The notes: generated by a model not told the origin, from the sequence alone. Shown: positions 9,234 to 18,084, counted from the stretch's first letter. The stretch is 64,000 bases of DNA from Shewanella sp. (GCF_013214165.1 NZ_JABSSM010000020.1:1-64000), one strand, 5' to 3'. Program-made: numbers and translations.

Positions 9234-10214
9234 ATGCCAACACCAAGAAAAGCGTTAGTCAGTTTAGAAGATACGCTCTATTATCACTGCGTATCTCGTT
9301 GTGTTAGAAAGGCTTTTTTGTGCGGAGTCGATCATTATACTGGTCAATCCTATGAGCATAGACGGGATTGGGTGGAAAGTCGACTATTGGAGCTTGCTTC
9401 CGTGTTTGCCATTGATATTTGTGCTTACGCAGTGATGAGTAATCATTTCCATCTCGTGTTACGTATTGATGTGGAGTTAGCTAAACATTGGTCAGATGTA
9501 GAAGTGGTCACTCAATGGCAAAAGCTGTTTAAAGGCGACAGCCTTAATCATGACTTTGTTAAAGGTGAACCACTTGAATCCTATCAACAAAGCATTATCA
9601 ATAAACGAGTAAAAGAATACCGCTTACGACTGATGGATATTTCCTGGTTTATGCGGGCACTGAATGAACCTATCGCTCGTAGAGCCAATGCTGAGGACAA
9701 GTGTACTGGGCGTTTCTGGGAGGGACGATTCAAGTCCCAAGCTCTGCTTGATGAAGCTGCGGTACTTGCCTGTATGGCCTATGTAGATTTGAACCCTATT
9801 CGAGCTAAGGTGGCTAAGACACCGGAAACTTCAGATTTTACTAGCATTAAACTGCGTATTAAGGCTGCGATTAAAGGTGAGCAGCCCAATACGCTATTGC
9901 CCTTTGTTGGTAACGAATATAAAGGAATGCCTAAGGGACTCATGTTCAATGCTAGAGATTATCTGCAACTTGTTGATGATACAGGTAAAATGGTCATAGC
10001 CGACAAGCGAGGCTCTATGAGTCAGGAATCGGCTAATATTTTAAATAGACTTAATATCCCGCAAGAAAACTGGATAAAACTGACCTCAGAGTTCACCAAA
10101 ATATTCAAAGGGCCGGTGGGCAACACCCAAGACTTAACAGCGTATTGTGAACATCTTGAACGCAAGCGCCGGCAAGGAGCTGCGAACTGTCATCGATGGC
10201 TAGATGGCACTTAA
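9234..10214 (+). CDS. REP-associated tyrosine transposase (RAYT, Y1/IS200-like)
   Basis: A 326-residue Y1-transposase-family protein. It begins MPTPRKALVSLED, with the HUH metal-binding motif in SNHFHLVLRI (about residue 77) and the nucleophile-region motif ACMAYVDLNPIRAKVA (about residue 180), where the Tyr is the expected catalytic residue. RAYTs act on REP sequences by single-strand cleavage. I chose ATG 9234 because AGGAG lies 8 bp upstream, and the second, decayed copy starts with the same MPTPRK after the same leader. An earlier TTG at 9216 overlaps that ribosome-binding site. All key motifs are intact, so this copy may be active. Confidence 0.88.
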   Translation: MPTPRKALVSLEDTLYYHCVSRCVRKAFLCGVDHYTGQSYEHRRDWVESRLLELASVFAIDICAYAVMSNHFHLVLRIDVELAKHWSDVEVVTQWQKLFKGDSLNHDFVKGEPLESYQQSIINKRVKEYRLRLMDISWFMRALNEPIARRANAEDKCTGRFWEGRFKSQALLDEAAVLACMAYVDLNPIRAKVAKTPETSDFTSIKLRIKAAIKGEQPNTLLPFVGNEYKGMPKGLMFNARDYLQLVDDTGKMVIADKRGSMSQESANILNRLNIPQENWIKLTSEFTKIFKGPVGNTQDLTAYCEHLERKRRQGAANCHRWLDGT

Positions 10215-10519
10215 TTAAGACCCAAAGAAAGTTATTTCAAAAGTATTTTGTTGAAGCATCATCAAACGGCAGTTTGGTTATTTTGATGTCTGATTTTAAA
10301 TAAAATAGCGAAATTTCACTCATGACAGAATGTTTGAGTATTGTTTGGTGTATAAAATGGGAGGATTGATACAGTAATGCTGGTATCAAGTAATAAGTGC
10401 AACCTGGCTCTAGTAGCAACAGGTTATATCTCTTAGAATAAAATGGATGTCTTGGTTATTTTTGTTATTTTTCATAAAATGGATGTCTTGGTTATTTTCC
10501 CTATGCAAATTACCCAGCA
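10215..10519. other. RAYT 3' flank with two inverted REP-like copies
   Basis: No gene is visible. The stretch holds GGATGTCTTGGTTATT at 10446-10461 and 10482-10497, inverted relative to the copies upstream of the RAYT gene. Sequence just after the RAYT stop resembles the region downstream of the second copy at 46.1-46.3 kb. Confidence 0.6.
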
Positions 10520-10863
10520 GTGCCAAGCTGGAACTGCAGCGCTGTGCATGTAAAGGGCATAGTTAAGATTTCAAGCAAGGAAGATACTGCTCAATTAGTG
10601 AGAAATATGAGCGCAAAGTATGCAGCTGACTTACTCGAAAAACACGATATCATGAGCCCTGAAATTATCGACAAACTCAGTGGCGCCATCATAGGTCTAT
10701 CGATTGAAATATCAGAGATACAGGCTAAGTTTAAGCGAGGTCAACACAGTAAAATCGATGATCAACAGGCGTGTCCAACGTACTATCGAACAGTAAGCAC
10801 AACGATGCCCTGCAACTAGCTCAATATATGCTAGCATTGGGGATGGGTACCGGAGAGGATTAA
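10520..10863 (+). pseudogene. PaiB-like FMN-binding protein, 5'-truncated and frameshifted
   Basis: The reading starts at VPSWNCSAVHVKG, which corresponds to the central VPTWNY-AVHV motif of the PaiB / FMN-binding split-barrel family, and continues through IIDKLSGAIIGLSIEISEIQAKFK. At about 10768 the frame shifts by one. The other frame continues GVSNVLSNSKHNDALQLAQY and reaches a stop at 10861. About half of the usual ~200 residues are missing at the N-terminus, lost at the junction with the RAYT element. The gene is broken twice. Confidence 0.7.
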
Positions 10864-10942
10864 AGATAGGGCCTATTGTTTAAAATGAAAAAATTCTGGG
10901 ATCCCCTAGAATTGGGCATGATATTGACAGTAAGGGGCTGGG

Positions 10943-11728
10943 TTGGAATTACGTAAATTTAAACACCATCTCCATGATAAACCAAAGCCTAGCGCAATCG
11001 ATGTTTCATGTCAGTTGCAGCACTTTGCAATAATCACATATGCAGTGCCTCCTTCTCGGTTTGACGGACTTTTCCCTGCACGATTTACGTTAGATACTGT
11101 GGTCATTCACGGTGAAGAAAAAGCCTTGATTTCGGTTGTGCCTTTTATCGATGTTGATTTTACGTCTGCCGTTTACCCATTGCCTAAATTTACTATGGGG
11201 CAAACCAACTACCGAATCTATATCATAGATAAAACAACGAATGAACGCTGCGTTTGGTTCTTAGGCACGACACTCGACTCTTGGACGTTAGCGCTCCCTA
11301 GACTGCTATGGAATTTACCTTGGTATCCTGGTGATATTAAATTTGATTGTGATTATGATGCCTCGAAGCAGATTTATCGACATTACCACATGATCACGGA
11401 GGCGAGCTGGGCGCCAGCACAAGTTGAACTGACTCAAGCTGAGCATTCAGATATAGCACTGCTGGGATTCCCAGATACTGAAACCGGCCTGGTTTACTTA
11501 ACCCACCCATTAGCGGGTTTTTATCATAGACGTGATGGCAAGTTAGGCACTTATCGAGTCTGGCATAAACAGCTAAAAGTTAAATCTGCAAAACTTAAAT
11601 TTGCGCGATTTGGCTTGTTGACTCGCCTGGGATTTGTCACTGAAAAAGAGCAAGCTTTACCTCACAGTGTACTGATTGAACCCATTAATGAATTTACCAT
11701 TTACTTGCCACCTAAGGTGGTAAAATAG
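10943..11728 (+). CDS. DUF2071 (YqjF-like) family protein
   Basis: A 261-residue soluble protein resembling DUF2071/COG3361 proteins: FAIITYAVPPSRFDGLFPARFTLD near the N-terminus, then ALISVVPFIDVDF, and a C-terminal half containing LTHPLAGFYHRRDGK. The function of the family is not established. The start is a TTG at 10943 with AGGGG six bases upstream; no in-frame ATG lies nearby. It is a single gene between the PaiB remnant and the convergent dadA terminator. No signal peptide or membrane segment is evident. Confidence 0.65.
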   Translation: MELRKFKHHLHDKPKPSAIDVSCQLQHFAIITYAVPPSRFDGLFPARFTLDTVVIHGEEKALISVVPFIDVDFTSAVYPLPKFTMGQTNYRIYIIDKTTNERCVWFLGTTLDSWTLALPRLLWNLPWYPGDIKFDCDYDASKQIYRHYHMITEASWAPAQVELTQAEHSDIALLGFPDTETGLVYLTHPLAGFYHRRDGKLGTYRVWHKQLKVKSAKLKFARFGLLTRLGFVTEKEQALPHSVLIEPINEFTIYLPPKVVK

Positions 11729-11867
11729 ACATTGATCAAGCTTGCGTTGAGGGGGTAAACCCTGTGCTTTTCTTAGGCCAAGGTGACGAGTCTTATATCA
11801 TTGCCGAATCTTATTGTGCACAAAGGCTTGAGTGCATTTTCTCTGGGCCATGTTGTTCTTGAGGCAT

Positions 11868-11902
11868 AAAAAAACGGACTCAGCTCAGTGATGTCCGTCT
11901 TA
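11868..11902 (-). terminator. Intrinsic terminator after dadA
   Basis: Read on the minus strand, ACGGAC pairs with GTCCGT around a 13-nt loop, followed by seven Ts. It lies about 80 bp downstream of the dadA stop codon. Confidence 0.75.
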
Positions 11903-11978
11903 TCAGTTAACCGATCCGCTCATGTTATAAACTAATCTAGCCTGTCACAAAATGTGGCAAAGGCGCCATTTAAGTGGG

Positions 11979-13232
11979 TCATGAATAGCGGAAGATATCT
12001 AAGCCTTGGGGGTCGATATCTGGCGTTCTGCCGCTGATCTGATCCGCGAGTAGTTTCCCCGAGCCACAGGCCATGGTCCAGCCTAGTGTGCCGTGTCCGG
12101 TATTGGTAAACAGGTTTGGGATCTGAGTCTTGCCTATGATAGGCGTGCCATCTGGTGTCATGGGCCTAAGTCCGGTCCAGAATTCGGCCTTGCTTATATC
12201 ACCGCCTCCGGGGAAGAGATCATTAACCACCATGGCGATGGTCTCTTTGCGTTGCTCACTCAAATCGAGATTATAGCCCGAAAGTTCGGCGGTTCCTGCC
12301 ACGCGAATTCGTTGCTTAAAACGTGTGATGGCGACCTTATAAGTCTCATCCATGACAGTGGATACTGGCGCGAGCGATTCGTCGATGATGGGCAGTGTCA
12401 GGGAGTAGCCTTTTACCGGGTAGACAGGGACTGACAAGCCTAATGGGGCGAGTAGGGCGGCGGAGTAGCTGCCTAAGGCGACCACATAGGCATCGGCTTT
12501 TAGCTCGCCAACACTGGTCGATACCGAGCTTATCTTGCCGTCAGTGCGTTCGAGCCCGGAAATTTCGACGCCGAATTTGAAGCAGACGCCGGCCTGTTTC
12601 GCTAAGATCACCAGTTGTTGGCAAAATAGGTAGCAGTCTCCGGTTTCATCGTCGGGTAGGCGTAAACCGCCGACTAGCTTCTCTTTAACGTGGGCTAATG
12701 CGGGCTCAGCCTGGATACAGGCTTGAACATCCAGCTCCTGATAGCGGGTGCCGCTCTCCTGCAAAAGCTTGATGTCTTTCGCGACGGCGTCTATCTGGGC
12801 ATGACTGCGAAACACCTGTAAGGTACCTTGCTGGCGACCCTCGTAGTCGATGGCATGGTTTTGTCGTAGCTCAATTAAGCACTCCCGGCTGTAGTTGGCC
12901 ACACGTAACATGCGAGACTTGTTGATCTGATAACTGGCTTGGTTGCAATTGGATAGCATCTTACTTGCCCACAGATAGAGGTCTGGTGACATGCCGGGCT
13001 TTATTTTTAAGGGAGCGTGTTTCTGAATAAGCCACTTCAGTGCTTTAATGGGCACGCCAGGTGCAGCCCAGGGGGAGGAGTAACCGTAGGATATCTGGCC
13101 AGCATTAGCAAAGCTAGTTTCTTCAGCGCTATTGAGCTGACGGTCGATAACGGTGACTTCATGTCCGGCTTGAGCCAGATACCAGGCCGATGTTAAGCCT
13201 ATGACGCCGCCACCGAGTACAATAACCTGCAT
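11979..13232 (-). CDS. dadA: D-amino acid dehydrogenase (DadA-like FAD oxidoreductase)
   Basis: 417 residues, the usual length for DadA. The N-terminal FAD-binding fold is MQVIVLGGGVIGLTSAWYLA with acidic end EVTVID. The DadA-characteristic TSFANAGQISYGYSSPWAAPG follows at about residues 39-59, and the C-terminus has GLRPMTPDGTPIIG and FTNTGHGTLGWTMACGSG. Such enzymes deaminate D-amino acids, mainly D-alanine, to the keto acid, feeding electrons to the respiratory chain at the inner membrane. The start ATG has AAGGAA upstream. It follows gcvT on the same strand after 90 bp, in a leftward agcS-gcvT-dadA series. Activity on glycine or sarcosine is possible given that context but is not shown by the sequence. 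Confidence 0.85.
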   Translation of the reverse strand: MQVIVLGGGVIGLTSAWYLAQAGHEVTVIDRQLNSAEETSFANAGQISYGYSSPWAAPGVPIKALKWLIQKHAPLKIKPGMSPDLYLWASKMLSNCNQASYQINKSRMLRVANYSRECLIELRQNHAIDYEGRQQGTLQVFRSHAQIDAVAKDIKLLQESGTRYQELDVQACIQAEPALAHVKEKLVGGLRLPDDETGDCYLFCQQLVILAKQAGVCFKFGVEISGLERTDGKISSVSTSVGELKADAYVVALGSYSAALLAPLGLSVPVYPVKGYSLTLPIIDESLAPVSTVMDETYKVAITRFKQRIRVAGTAELSGYNLDLSEQRKETIAMVVNDLFPGGGDISKAEFWTGLRPMTPDGTPIIGKTQIPNLFTNTGHGTLGWTMACGSGKLLADQISGRTPDIDPQGLDIFRYS

Positions 13233-13322
13233 AAGATTCCTTAATGAAGCGAGCTCAATTCAGAGGGCTCGACTCAAATGACTGAGCCGAGTGTACAGGA
13301 TTTATTCAAGCTTGCGGCTCAT

Positions 13323-14450
13323 TTATCCTCGATAGTATCTCTGCTCAACGAATGGCATCTTGGCTATCTTCATCGGCATTTTCTTACCGCGAACCTCGGC
13401 AAAGATTAAGGTGTCTAAGCTGGCAAACTCCTTGGTAACATAGCCCATGGCGATGGGAAAACCGAAACTGGGTCCGGCGGTGCCACTGGTGATAATGCCT
13501 ATTTCTTGATCTTGCTCATTGTAGAGCACTGCGCCTTCGCGCACGGGGGCCTTACCGAGTCCAATCATGCCGACGCGCTTGCGCTTCACATCTTTGGTGG
13601 CTATCTGCGCCAATATTATCTCGGCGCCAGGGAAACCGCCCGGGCGGATACCGTCTGTACGGCGGGACTTGCTGATGGCCCAGAGCAGACTGGCTTCAAC
13701 GGGTGTGGTGCTGGTATCGATATCGTGTCCATACAGACACAGGCCAGACTCGAGCCTCAAAGAGTCACGTGCGCCGAGTCCAATCCACTCAACTTCAACC
13801 TCATTGAGGAGTAGGCGCGCTAGCCTGTCGGCATGTTCGGCGGGGATAGATATCTCGAAGCCATCTTCTCCGGTATAGCCAGCTCGGCCTATGATGCAAT
13901 CGACGCCATCGAACTTGAGTACTCTAGAATCCATGAAGACCATGTCGGCGGTGCCGGGAATGTGCCGCGCTAGCACTTGAGCGGCGAGTGGCCCCTGTAG
14001 GGCTAACAATGCCCTGTCTTCGAGGATTTCTATCTCAACATCTGCGGGTAGGTGCTGGCGTAAATGTGCGATGTCTTGGTTTTTGCACGCGGCATTGACC
14101 ACAATGAACAGATGGTCGCCAAAATTACTCACCATGAGATCGTCCCTAAGGCCACCTTCATCATTGGTGAACAGGGCGTATCTTTGCTTACCTTGGGGAA
14201 GATCCAATATGTCTACAGGTACCAGAGTCTCAAGCGCCTTAGCGGCGTTGGGACCATGAAGACGTAACTGACCCATATGGGACACATCGAATAGGCCAGC
14301 AGAGGCGCGGGTGTGCAGATGCTCCTTCTTGACTCCTAATGGGTATTGAACCGGCATCTCATAGCCTGCAAAGGGCACCATTCTGGCTCCCGCTTCCACA
14401 TGGAGAGCGAAACATGGGGTTTTTAATAAGTCTTGTACTTCTTGTGTCAT
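13323..14450 (-). CDS. gcvT: Glycine cleavage system T protein (aminomethyltransferase)
   Basis: 375 residues with the GcvT fold: ARMVPFAGYEMPVQYPLGVKKEH at about 27-49, GLFDVSHMGQLRL, the folate-site region LRLESGLCLYGHDID and the C-terminal barrel GIITSGTAGPSFGFPIAMGYV. It transfers the methylene group from aminomethyl-lipoyl-GcvH to tetrahydrofolate. The start is the ATG at 14450 with GGAG six bases upstream; the frame extends to a TTG at 14462, but that codon overlaps the ribosome-binding site. It is separated from gcvH and gcvP, which lie on the other strand 5 kb away, although all appear to belong to the same glycine-catabolic island. Confidence 0.92.
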   Translation of the reverse strand: MTQEVQDLLKTPCFALHVEAGARMVPFAGYEMPVQYPLGVKKEHLHTRASAGLFDVSHMGQLRLHGPNAAKALETLVPVDILDLPQGKQRYALFTNDEGGLRDDLMVSNFGDHLFIVVNAACKNQDIAHLRQHLPADVEIEILEDRALLALQGPLAAQVLARHIPGTADMVFMDSRVLKFDGVDCIIGRAGYTGEDGFEISIPAEHADRLARLLLNEVEVEWIGLGARDSLRLESGLCLYGHDIDTSTTPVEASLLWAISKSRRTDGIRPGGFPGAEIILAQIATKDVKRKRVGMIGLGKAPVREGAVLYNEQDQEIGIITSGTAGPSFGFPIAMGYVTKEFASLDTLIFAEVRGKKMPMKIAKMPFVEQRYYRG

Positions 14451-14460
14451 TTTGGACTCC

Positions 14461-14485
14461 AAAGAAGCCCCGCGAACGGGGCTTA
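14461..14485 (-). terminator. Hairpin terminator between agcS and gcvT
   Basis: On the minus strand AAGCCCC pairs with GGGGCTT around a short loop, followed by CTTT only. The T-run is weak and the hairpin lies just before the gcvT ribosome-binding site, so it probably attenuates rather than blocks read-through from agcS. Confidence 0.6.
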
Positions 14486-14522
14486 TATTTTTGATGAAAT
14501 AAATTTTGCGGCGTGACTAGCC

Positions 14523-15911
14523 TTAACCTGGCTCTTTCGCACCGTTATCATCTTCATCGATGCGGCTCTTAGATTTGAAATACTCTTTACTCAGCTTGAA
14601 CACGACTGGGCTAAGCAGCACTAAGGCGATCAGGTTTGGAATGGCCATCATGGCGTTGAGCGTGTCGGCCAATAACCAGATGAACTCTAATGATCCTACG
14701 GCGCCAATTGGCACGACTAAGATCCACAGCACACGAAAGGGCTTGACAGCTTTAGGGCCGAGCAGGTATTGCACACATTTTTCGCTGTATACACTCCAGC
14801 CTAAGATGGTCGTAAAGGCGAAGACGGACAAGGCGATGGCGACAATAAAGTTGCCATAAGGAATGGCACTGGCGAAGGCGGCAGATGTGAGCGCGGCGCC
14901 AGTTTGACCACTGGTCCACTCGCCAGAGACGACGATAGCCAAACCTGTGATGGTACATACGATTAAGGTATCGATGAAGGTACCTAGCATGGCTACTAGA
15001 CCCTGAGCGACAGGGTCGTTAGTCTTCGCGGCAGCGTGAGCTATTGGCGCACTACCTAGGCCCGCTTCGTTGGAGAATACGCCACGGGCCACACCGAATC
15101 GGATAGCAGCCCATACCGCAGCACCGGCGAATCCACCTTCGGCAGCCGTCCCCGTAAATGCAGTAGTAAAGATAAGCGTCAAGGCTGCAGGAATTTCTGC
15201 AGAATGAACGGCGAGGACCACGACACCAGCGGCGATGTAGAAGGTCGCCATCAGGGGAACTAGCTTGCCTGCGACATCGGCGATGCGTCTGATACCCCCC
15301 ATGAGCACTAGGCCGACGAGCACCATCATGACGAGGCCAGTGATCCAAGGATCGATACCGAAGTTGACATCCAGTGCGTTAGCCACCGAGTTGGCTTGCA
15401 CCGTATTGCCTATGCCAAAACCTGCGATGGAGCCGAATAATGCGAATGCGGTGGCTAGCCAGGTCCATTTGCTCGAGAGGCCGTTCTTGATGTAGTACAT
15501 GGGCCCGCCGCTCATGTTGCCATTTTCGTCAACTTCACGGTATTTGACTGCCAGTACGGCTTCGGCAAACTTAGTCGCCATACCAACCAGTGCGGTACAC
15601 CACATCCAGAATAGCGCGCCTGGGCCACCGAGGAAGATGGCCGTGGCAACACCGGCAATATTACCTGTACCTATGGTGGCTGACAGTGAGGTCATCAGGG
15701 CGTTGAACGGAGTGATTTCTCCTTTAATTTGTTTGTCTTTGTTAGGGGCTCGTCCACTCCAGAGCAGTTTAAACCCGGTGCTGAGCTTTAGGATCGGCAT
15801 CATCTTGAGGCCGATAGTTAGGAATAAGCCCACGCCGAGAATAACGGCCAGCATGGGTACTCCCCAGACAATTCCATTGATATAAGATAGTGCACTTGTA
15901 ATAGTTTCCAC
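14523..15911 (-). CDS. Alanine/glycine:cation symporter (AGCS family)
   Basis: A 462-residue inner-membrane carrier with about 11 hydrophobic helices. Family signatures include SLSATIGTGNIAGVATAIFLGGPGALFWMW near residue 55 and VARGVFSNEAGLGSAPIAHAAAK near residue 275. Family members import alanine or glycine with sodium or protons. The start is a GTG with GAGG six bases upstream. It is the first gene of the leftward agcS-gcvT-dadA series, and its upstream region carries a TTTCC-N4-GGAAA palindrome matching the one before sdaA, so co-regulation with the rightward glycine genes is likely. The context favours glycine or D/L-alanine as substrate. Confidence 0.9.
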   Translation of the reverse strand: METITSALSYINGIVWGVPMLAVILGVGLFLTIGLKMMPILKLSTGFKLLWSGRAPNKDKQIKGEITPFNALMTSLSATIGTGNIAGVATAIFLGGPGALFWMWCTALVGMATKFAEAVLAVKYREVDENGNMSGGPMYYIKNGLSSKWTWLATAFALFGSIAGFGIGNTVQANSVANALDVNFGIDPWITGLVMMVLVGLVLMGGIRRIADVAGKLVPLMATFYIAAGVVVLAVHSAEIPAALTLIFTTAFTGTAAEGGFAGAAVWAAIRFGVARGVFSNEAGLGSAPIAHAAAKTNDPVAQGLVAMLGTFIDTLIVCTITGLAIVVSGEWTSGQTGAALTSAAFASAIPYGNFIVAIALSVFAFTTILGWSVYSEKCVQYLLGPKAVKPFRVLWILVVPIGAVGSLEFIWLLADTLNAMMAIPNLIALVLLSPVVFKLSKEYFKSKSRIDEDDNGAKEPG

Positions 15912-15953
15912 GAGAACCTCTTAATTTTTTATAATTTTTTAGGATGCATCCAA

Positions 15954-16021
15954 ACTGCTTCTATTTGGTTTTTTATTACTGCTTCTATTTATTTTTTACT
16001 ACTGTTTCTATTTATTTTTTA
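15954..16021. repeat. Three tandem copies of a ~24-bp T-rich unit
   Basis: Units beginning ACTGCTTCTATTT or ACTGTTTCTATTT and ending in T-runs lie head to tail, 43 bp upstream of the agcS start. They fall in the agcS leader between the palindromic operator and the start codon. Confidence 0.75.
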
Positions 16022-16065
16022 ATTCTGCGTCAATCATCGAAAACCCGAACAATCCGCTTGTTAAA

Positions 16066-16081
16066 GTTTCCGATAGGAAAA
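16066..16081. promoter_or_regulatory. Putative XRE-cupin operator upstream of agcS
   Basis: GTTTCCGATAGGAAA is an inverted repeat with six-base arms and a four-base centre. It matches the perfect palindrome at 17297-17320 in all but the centre and outer edge. It lies 155 bp upstream of agcS. The regulator encoded between the two sites is the likely ligand. Confidence 0.6.
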
Positions 16082-16472
16082 AATTAGTCAATTTAGAGAA
16101 AAAGCACAAGGTTTAATTTTTGTTAATTTAGTTGGTAAACATGTATTTCGACCTTAACTAACTGAATAGTAAGGGTTAAGTCAATCTGGTTTTTTATTTT
16201 TCTAAGTTTGGATTGTGAGTGGGTTTTAGATTATTTTCCAATATTAGCGATTATTTATTCCTAAAGGGAGAGAGGGAACTAGGGGATATTGGATACAGTT
16301 TCTTAGATTTATTAAGTATTTATGGCTGATTTCCAGCTCTTATGGAGGCGTGAGAGGCGAATTGAACAGACGTGAGAAGGGCACATCGTTTGTCGGTGAA
16401 GTCTGTTTTGATGGCTTGGTCTTTGTGGAACTAGGGCCAAGCCGTTACGTCATAGATTCAGAACCCGCGAGT
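16082..16472. other. Non-coding interval between agcS leader and regulator gene
   Basis: AT-rich sequence with no convincing open frame on either strand. It lies between the operator-bearing agcS leader and the 3' end of the XRE-cupin gene. I saw no riboswitch-like glycine aptamer signature. Confidence 0.4.
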
Positions 16473-17102
16473 TCAAGATGAGGTGATCCACAAAATATGG
16501 GCGTCATCCTTGCTGAGTGATATCACGGCGTGTCCCATGGTGGCATCGTAATAGGCTGAATCGCCAACATTTAAGGTGACTGGCTCATAAAATTCAGTGA
16601 GGAGTTGTATTTGTCCAGCGAGAACATAGAGAAATTCCTCACCTTCGTGGCGTACCCAATCACCATATTCATCGAATGAGCGTGAGTGGACGCAGGTCTT
16701 GTAGGGCAACATCTTCTTGTTAGTCAGTTGAGTCGAGAGTAATTCATGCTCATAAGTCGGAGTGAGTTGTTGTTTTCCTTCTCCTGCCTTGGTGATGTCT
16801 CTGCGTCCGGTTGCCTGCATCGTTTTAGGTTTAGTGAATAGCTGAGGCAGGTCAATTTCCAGCCCAGCCGCCAACTTCTGCATCACCATAAAAGTCGGTG
16901 ATATCTGTTCATTTTCAATCTTAGACAGGGTGGACTTGGCTAATCCTGTGAGTTTGCTAGCTTCTTCCAGAGTCAGTTTATTCTTGGTTCTGATGGCCTT
17001 GAGCTGCTCGCCTATGTTTACGGATGCTACTTTACTCTCGCCACCTTCATTTCTTGTTAGGGCGATAGAGGGATACGCATCGGTGACTTCGTTCTCAATC
17101 AT
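16473..17102 (-). CDS. XRE-family regulator with C-terminal cupin domain
   Basis: 209 residues. The helix-turn-helix lies at about 29-84 (IGEQLKAIRTKNKLTLEEASKLTGLAKSTLSKIEN), and the C-terminal cupin includes HEGEEFLYVLAGQIQLL and LNVGDSAYYDATMGHAV at about 150-195. Proteins of this architecture usually sense a small metabolite in the cupin and control adjacent amino-acid or amine catabolic genes. The gene is divergent from sdaA-glyA-gcvHP and lies between two matching palindromes, so it is the probable local regulator of both gene series and perhaps of itself. Whether it activates or represses cannot be read from the sequence. Confidence 0.85.
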   Translation of the reverse strand: MIENEVTDAYPSIALTRNEGGESKVASVNIGEQLKAIRTKNKLTLEEASKLTGLAKSTLSKIENEQISPTFMVMQKLAAGLEIDLPQLFTKPKTMQATGRRDITKAGEGKQQLTPTYEHELLSTQLTNKKMLPYKTCVHSRSFDEYGDWVRHEGEEFLYVLAGQIQLLTEFYEPVTLNVGDSAYYDATMGHAVISLSKDDAHILWITSS

Positions 17103-17296
17103 GGGATAAATCGACCTATATTTTATTCAATTGATTCATTGTTACATATTCCTGACACTTCATGAACCGAGATGAGGGGAATTCACGTGTGATCAGCTCT
17201 AGTTTATCGACTTAGAAGCTTCATTATCCATGTAAGTCCTTCTTAGTGGACATTTATCCTGCCTATTTGACCTTGCATAAATATTCAGTTTTCATC

Positions 17297-17320
17297 AAAA
17301 GTTTCCAATAGGAAACTTTT
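17297..17320. promoter_or_regulatory. Perfect palindromic operator upstream of sdaA
   Basis: The core GTTTCCAATAGGAAAC extends to ten-base perfect arms (AAAAGTTTCC and its complement) around AATA. It lies 80 bp upstream of sdaA and 195 bp upstream of the divergent XRE-cupin gene. Together with the site at 16066 it defines a likely regulon for glycine and serine breakdown. Confidence 0.65.
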
Positions 17321-17399
17321 TTGTTGTTAATAAAAAATAAGCCTGATATGTTGTAAACGTGATCGGGATCAAGACATTCATCCTCAGGAGACCCTAGTT

Positions 17400-18068
17400 A
17401 TGGCTCACAGTATTTTTGATTTATTTAAGCTTGGCATAGGACCATCGAGTTCTCACACGGTAGGCCCTATGCTTGCGGCGAATCGTTTCGCAAAAGAACT
17501 GGTGAATCAGGACCTGTTGCAAGAAGTCGATAAGGTGCGAGTAGAGTTATTTGGCTCTCTGGCACTCACAGGAAGAGGCCATGCTACAGATAATGCCTGT
17601 GTATTGGGTCTGATGGCGGAATCGCCCGGGTGTCTCGATGCCGATAAGATTCCCGGCCTGTTGGCCCTGGTTAAAGATACCGGTGAGCTGCCTTTGTCGG
17701 GTAAACGTTGGATCGACTTCTCATCGGAAGAAGACCTCATCTTTCATTATGACACTTCGTTGCCAGAGCATCCCAATGCCATGACAATAAAAGCCTTGAA
17801 TGCAGAGGGGGGACTCGTGCTGAGTCGAACCTACTTCTCAGTCGGGGAGGATGACCCACAACAGCGCTTAAGCTCGACATTAGCGACCCCCAATTTGAGT
17901 GACCGTGAATTGTTATCACATTGTGAGCAAACCGGGCTCACTCATGCCGAGTTAGCCTTTGCCAATGAGGCTGCTCTAGGCGACAAACAGTCAGAAAATA
18001 AATTACTCTCACAGAATTGAGCGCAACACAAAGGCGCGGTAAGAGCGATCAATGTCATTGCTTACTAA
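17400..18068 (+). pseudogene. sdaA: L-serine dehydratase, truncated: N-terminal domain only
   Basis: The frame from ATG 17400 (AGGAGA upstream) encodes the N-terminal serine-binding and ASB-like domain of single-chain SdaA: FKLGIGPSSSHTVGPMLAA at about 9-27, then TGRGHATDNACVLGL and LPEHPNAMTIKALN. After HAELAFANEAAL it runs into unrelated residues and stops at 18018. The C-terminal Fe-S catalytic domain (about 250 residues, with the cluster cysteines) is absent. Fifteen codons after that stop, in the same frame, end in KGAVRAINVIAY, which resembles the GAVKAIN motif near the C-terminus of SdaA. An internal deletion is therefore likely. Bacillus has split beta and alpha chains, but the sequence here is of the fused gammaproteobacterial type. 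Confidence 0.75.
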
Positions 18069-18084
18069 TTAAAGGAACTTAATA

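Larger units (their letters stand above)
9067..10497 (+). mobile_element. RAYT element with flanking inverted REP-like repeats
   Basis: The RAYT gene is bracketed by AATAACCAAGACACCC repeats on the left and by the inverted form GGATGTCTTGGTTATT twice on the right (10446-10461 and 10482-10497). The decayed copy at 45.2-46.3 kb has the same arrangement, which supports treating gene plus repeats as one unit. The left side replaces the 5' part of the ISAs1 remnant, and the right side abuts the truncated PaiB-like gene. Confidence 0.7.

Noticed and set aside
12093..12434. Plus-strand frame opposite dadA
   Set aside because: Shadow of the dadA coding strand; no domain and no start signal.
15912..16472. 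Glycine riboswitch upstream of agcS
   Set aside because: No paired aptamer signature was visible; the palindromic operator explains regulation better.
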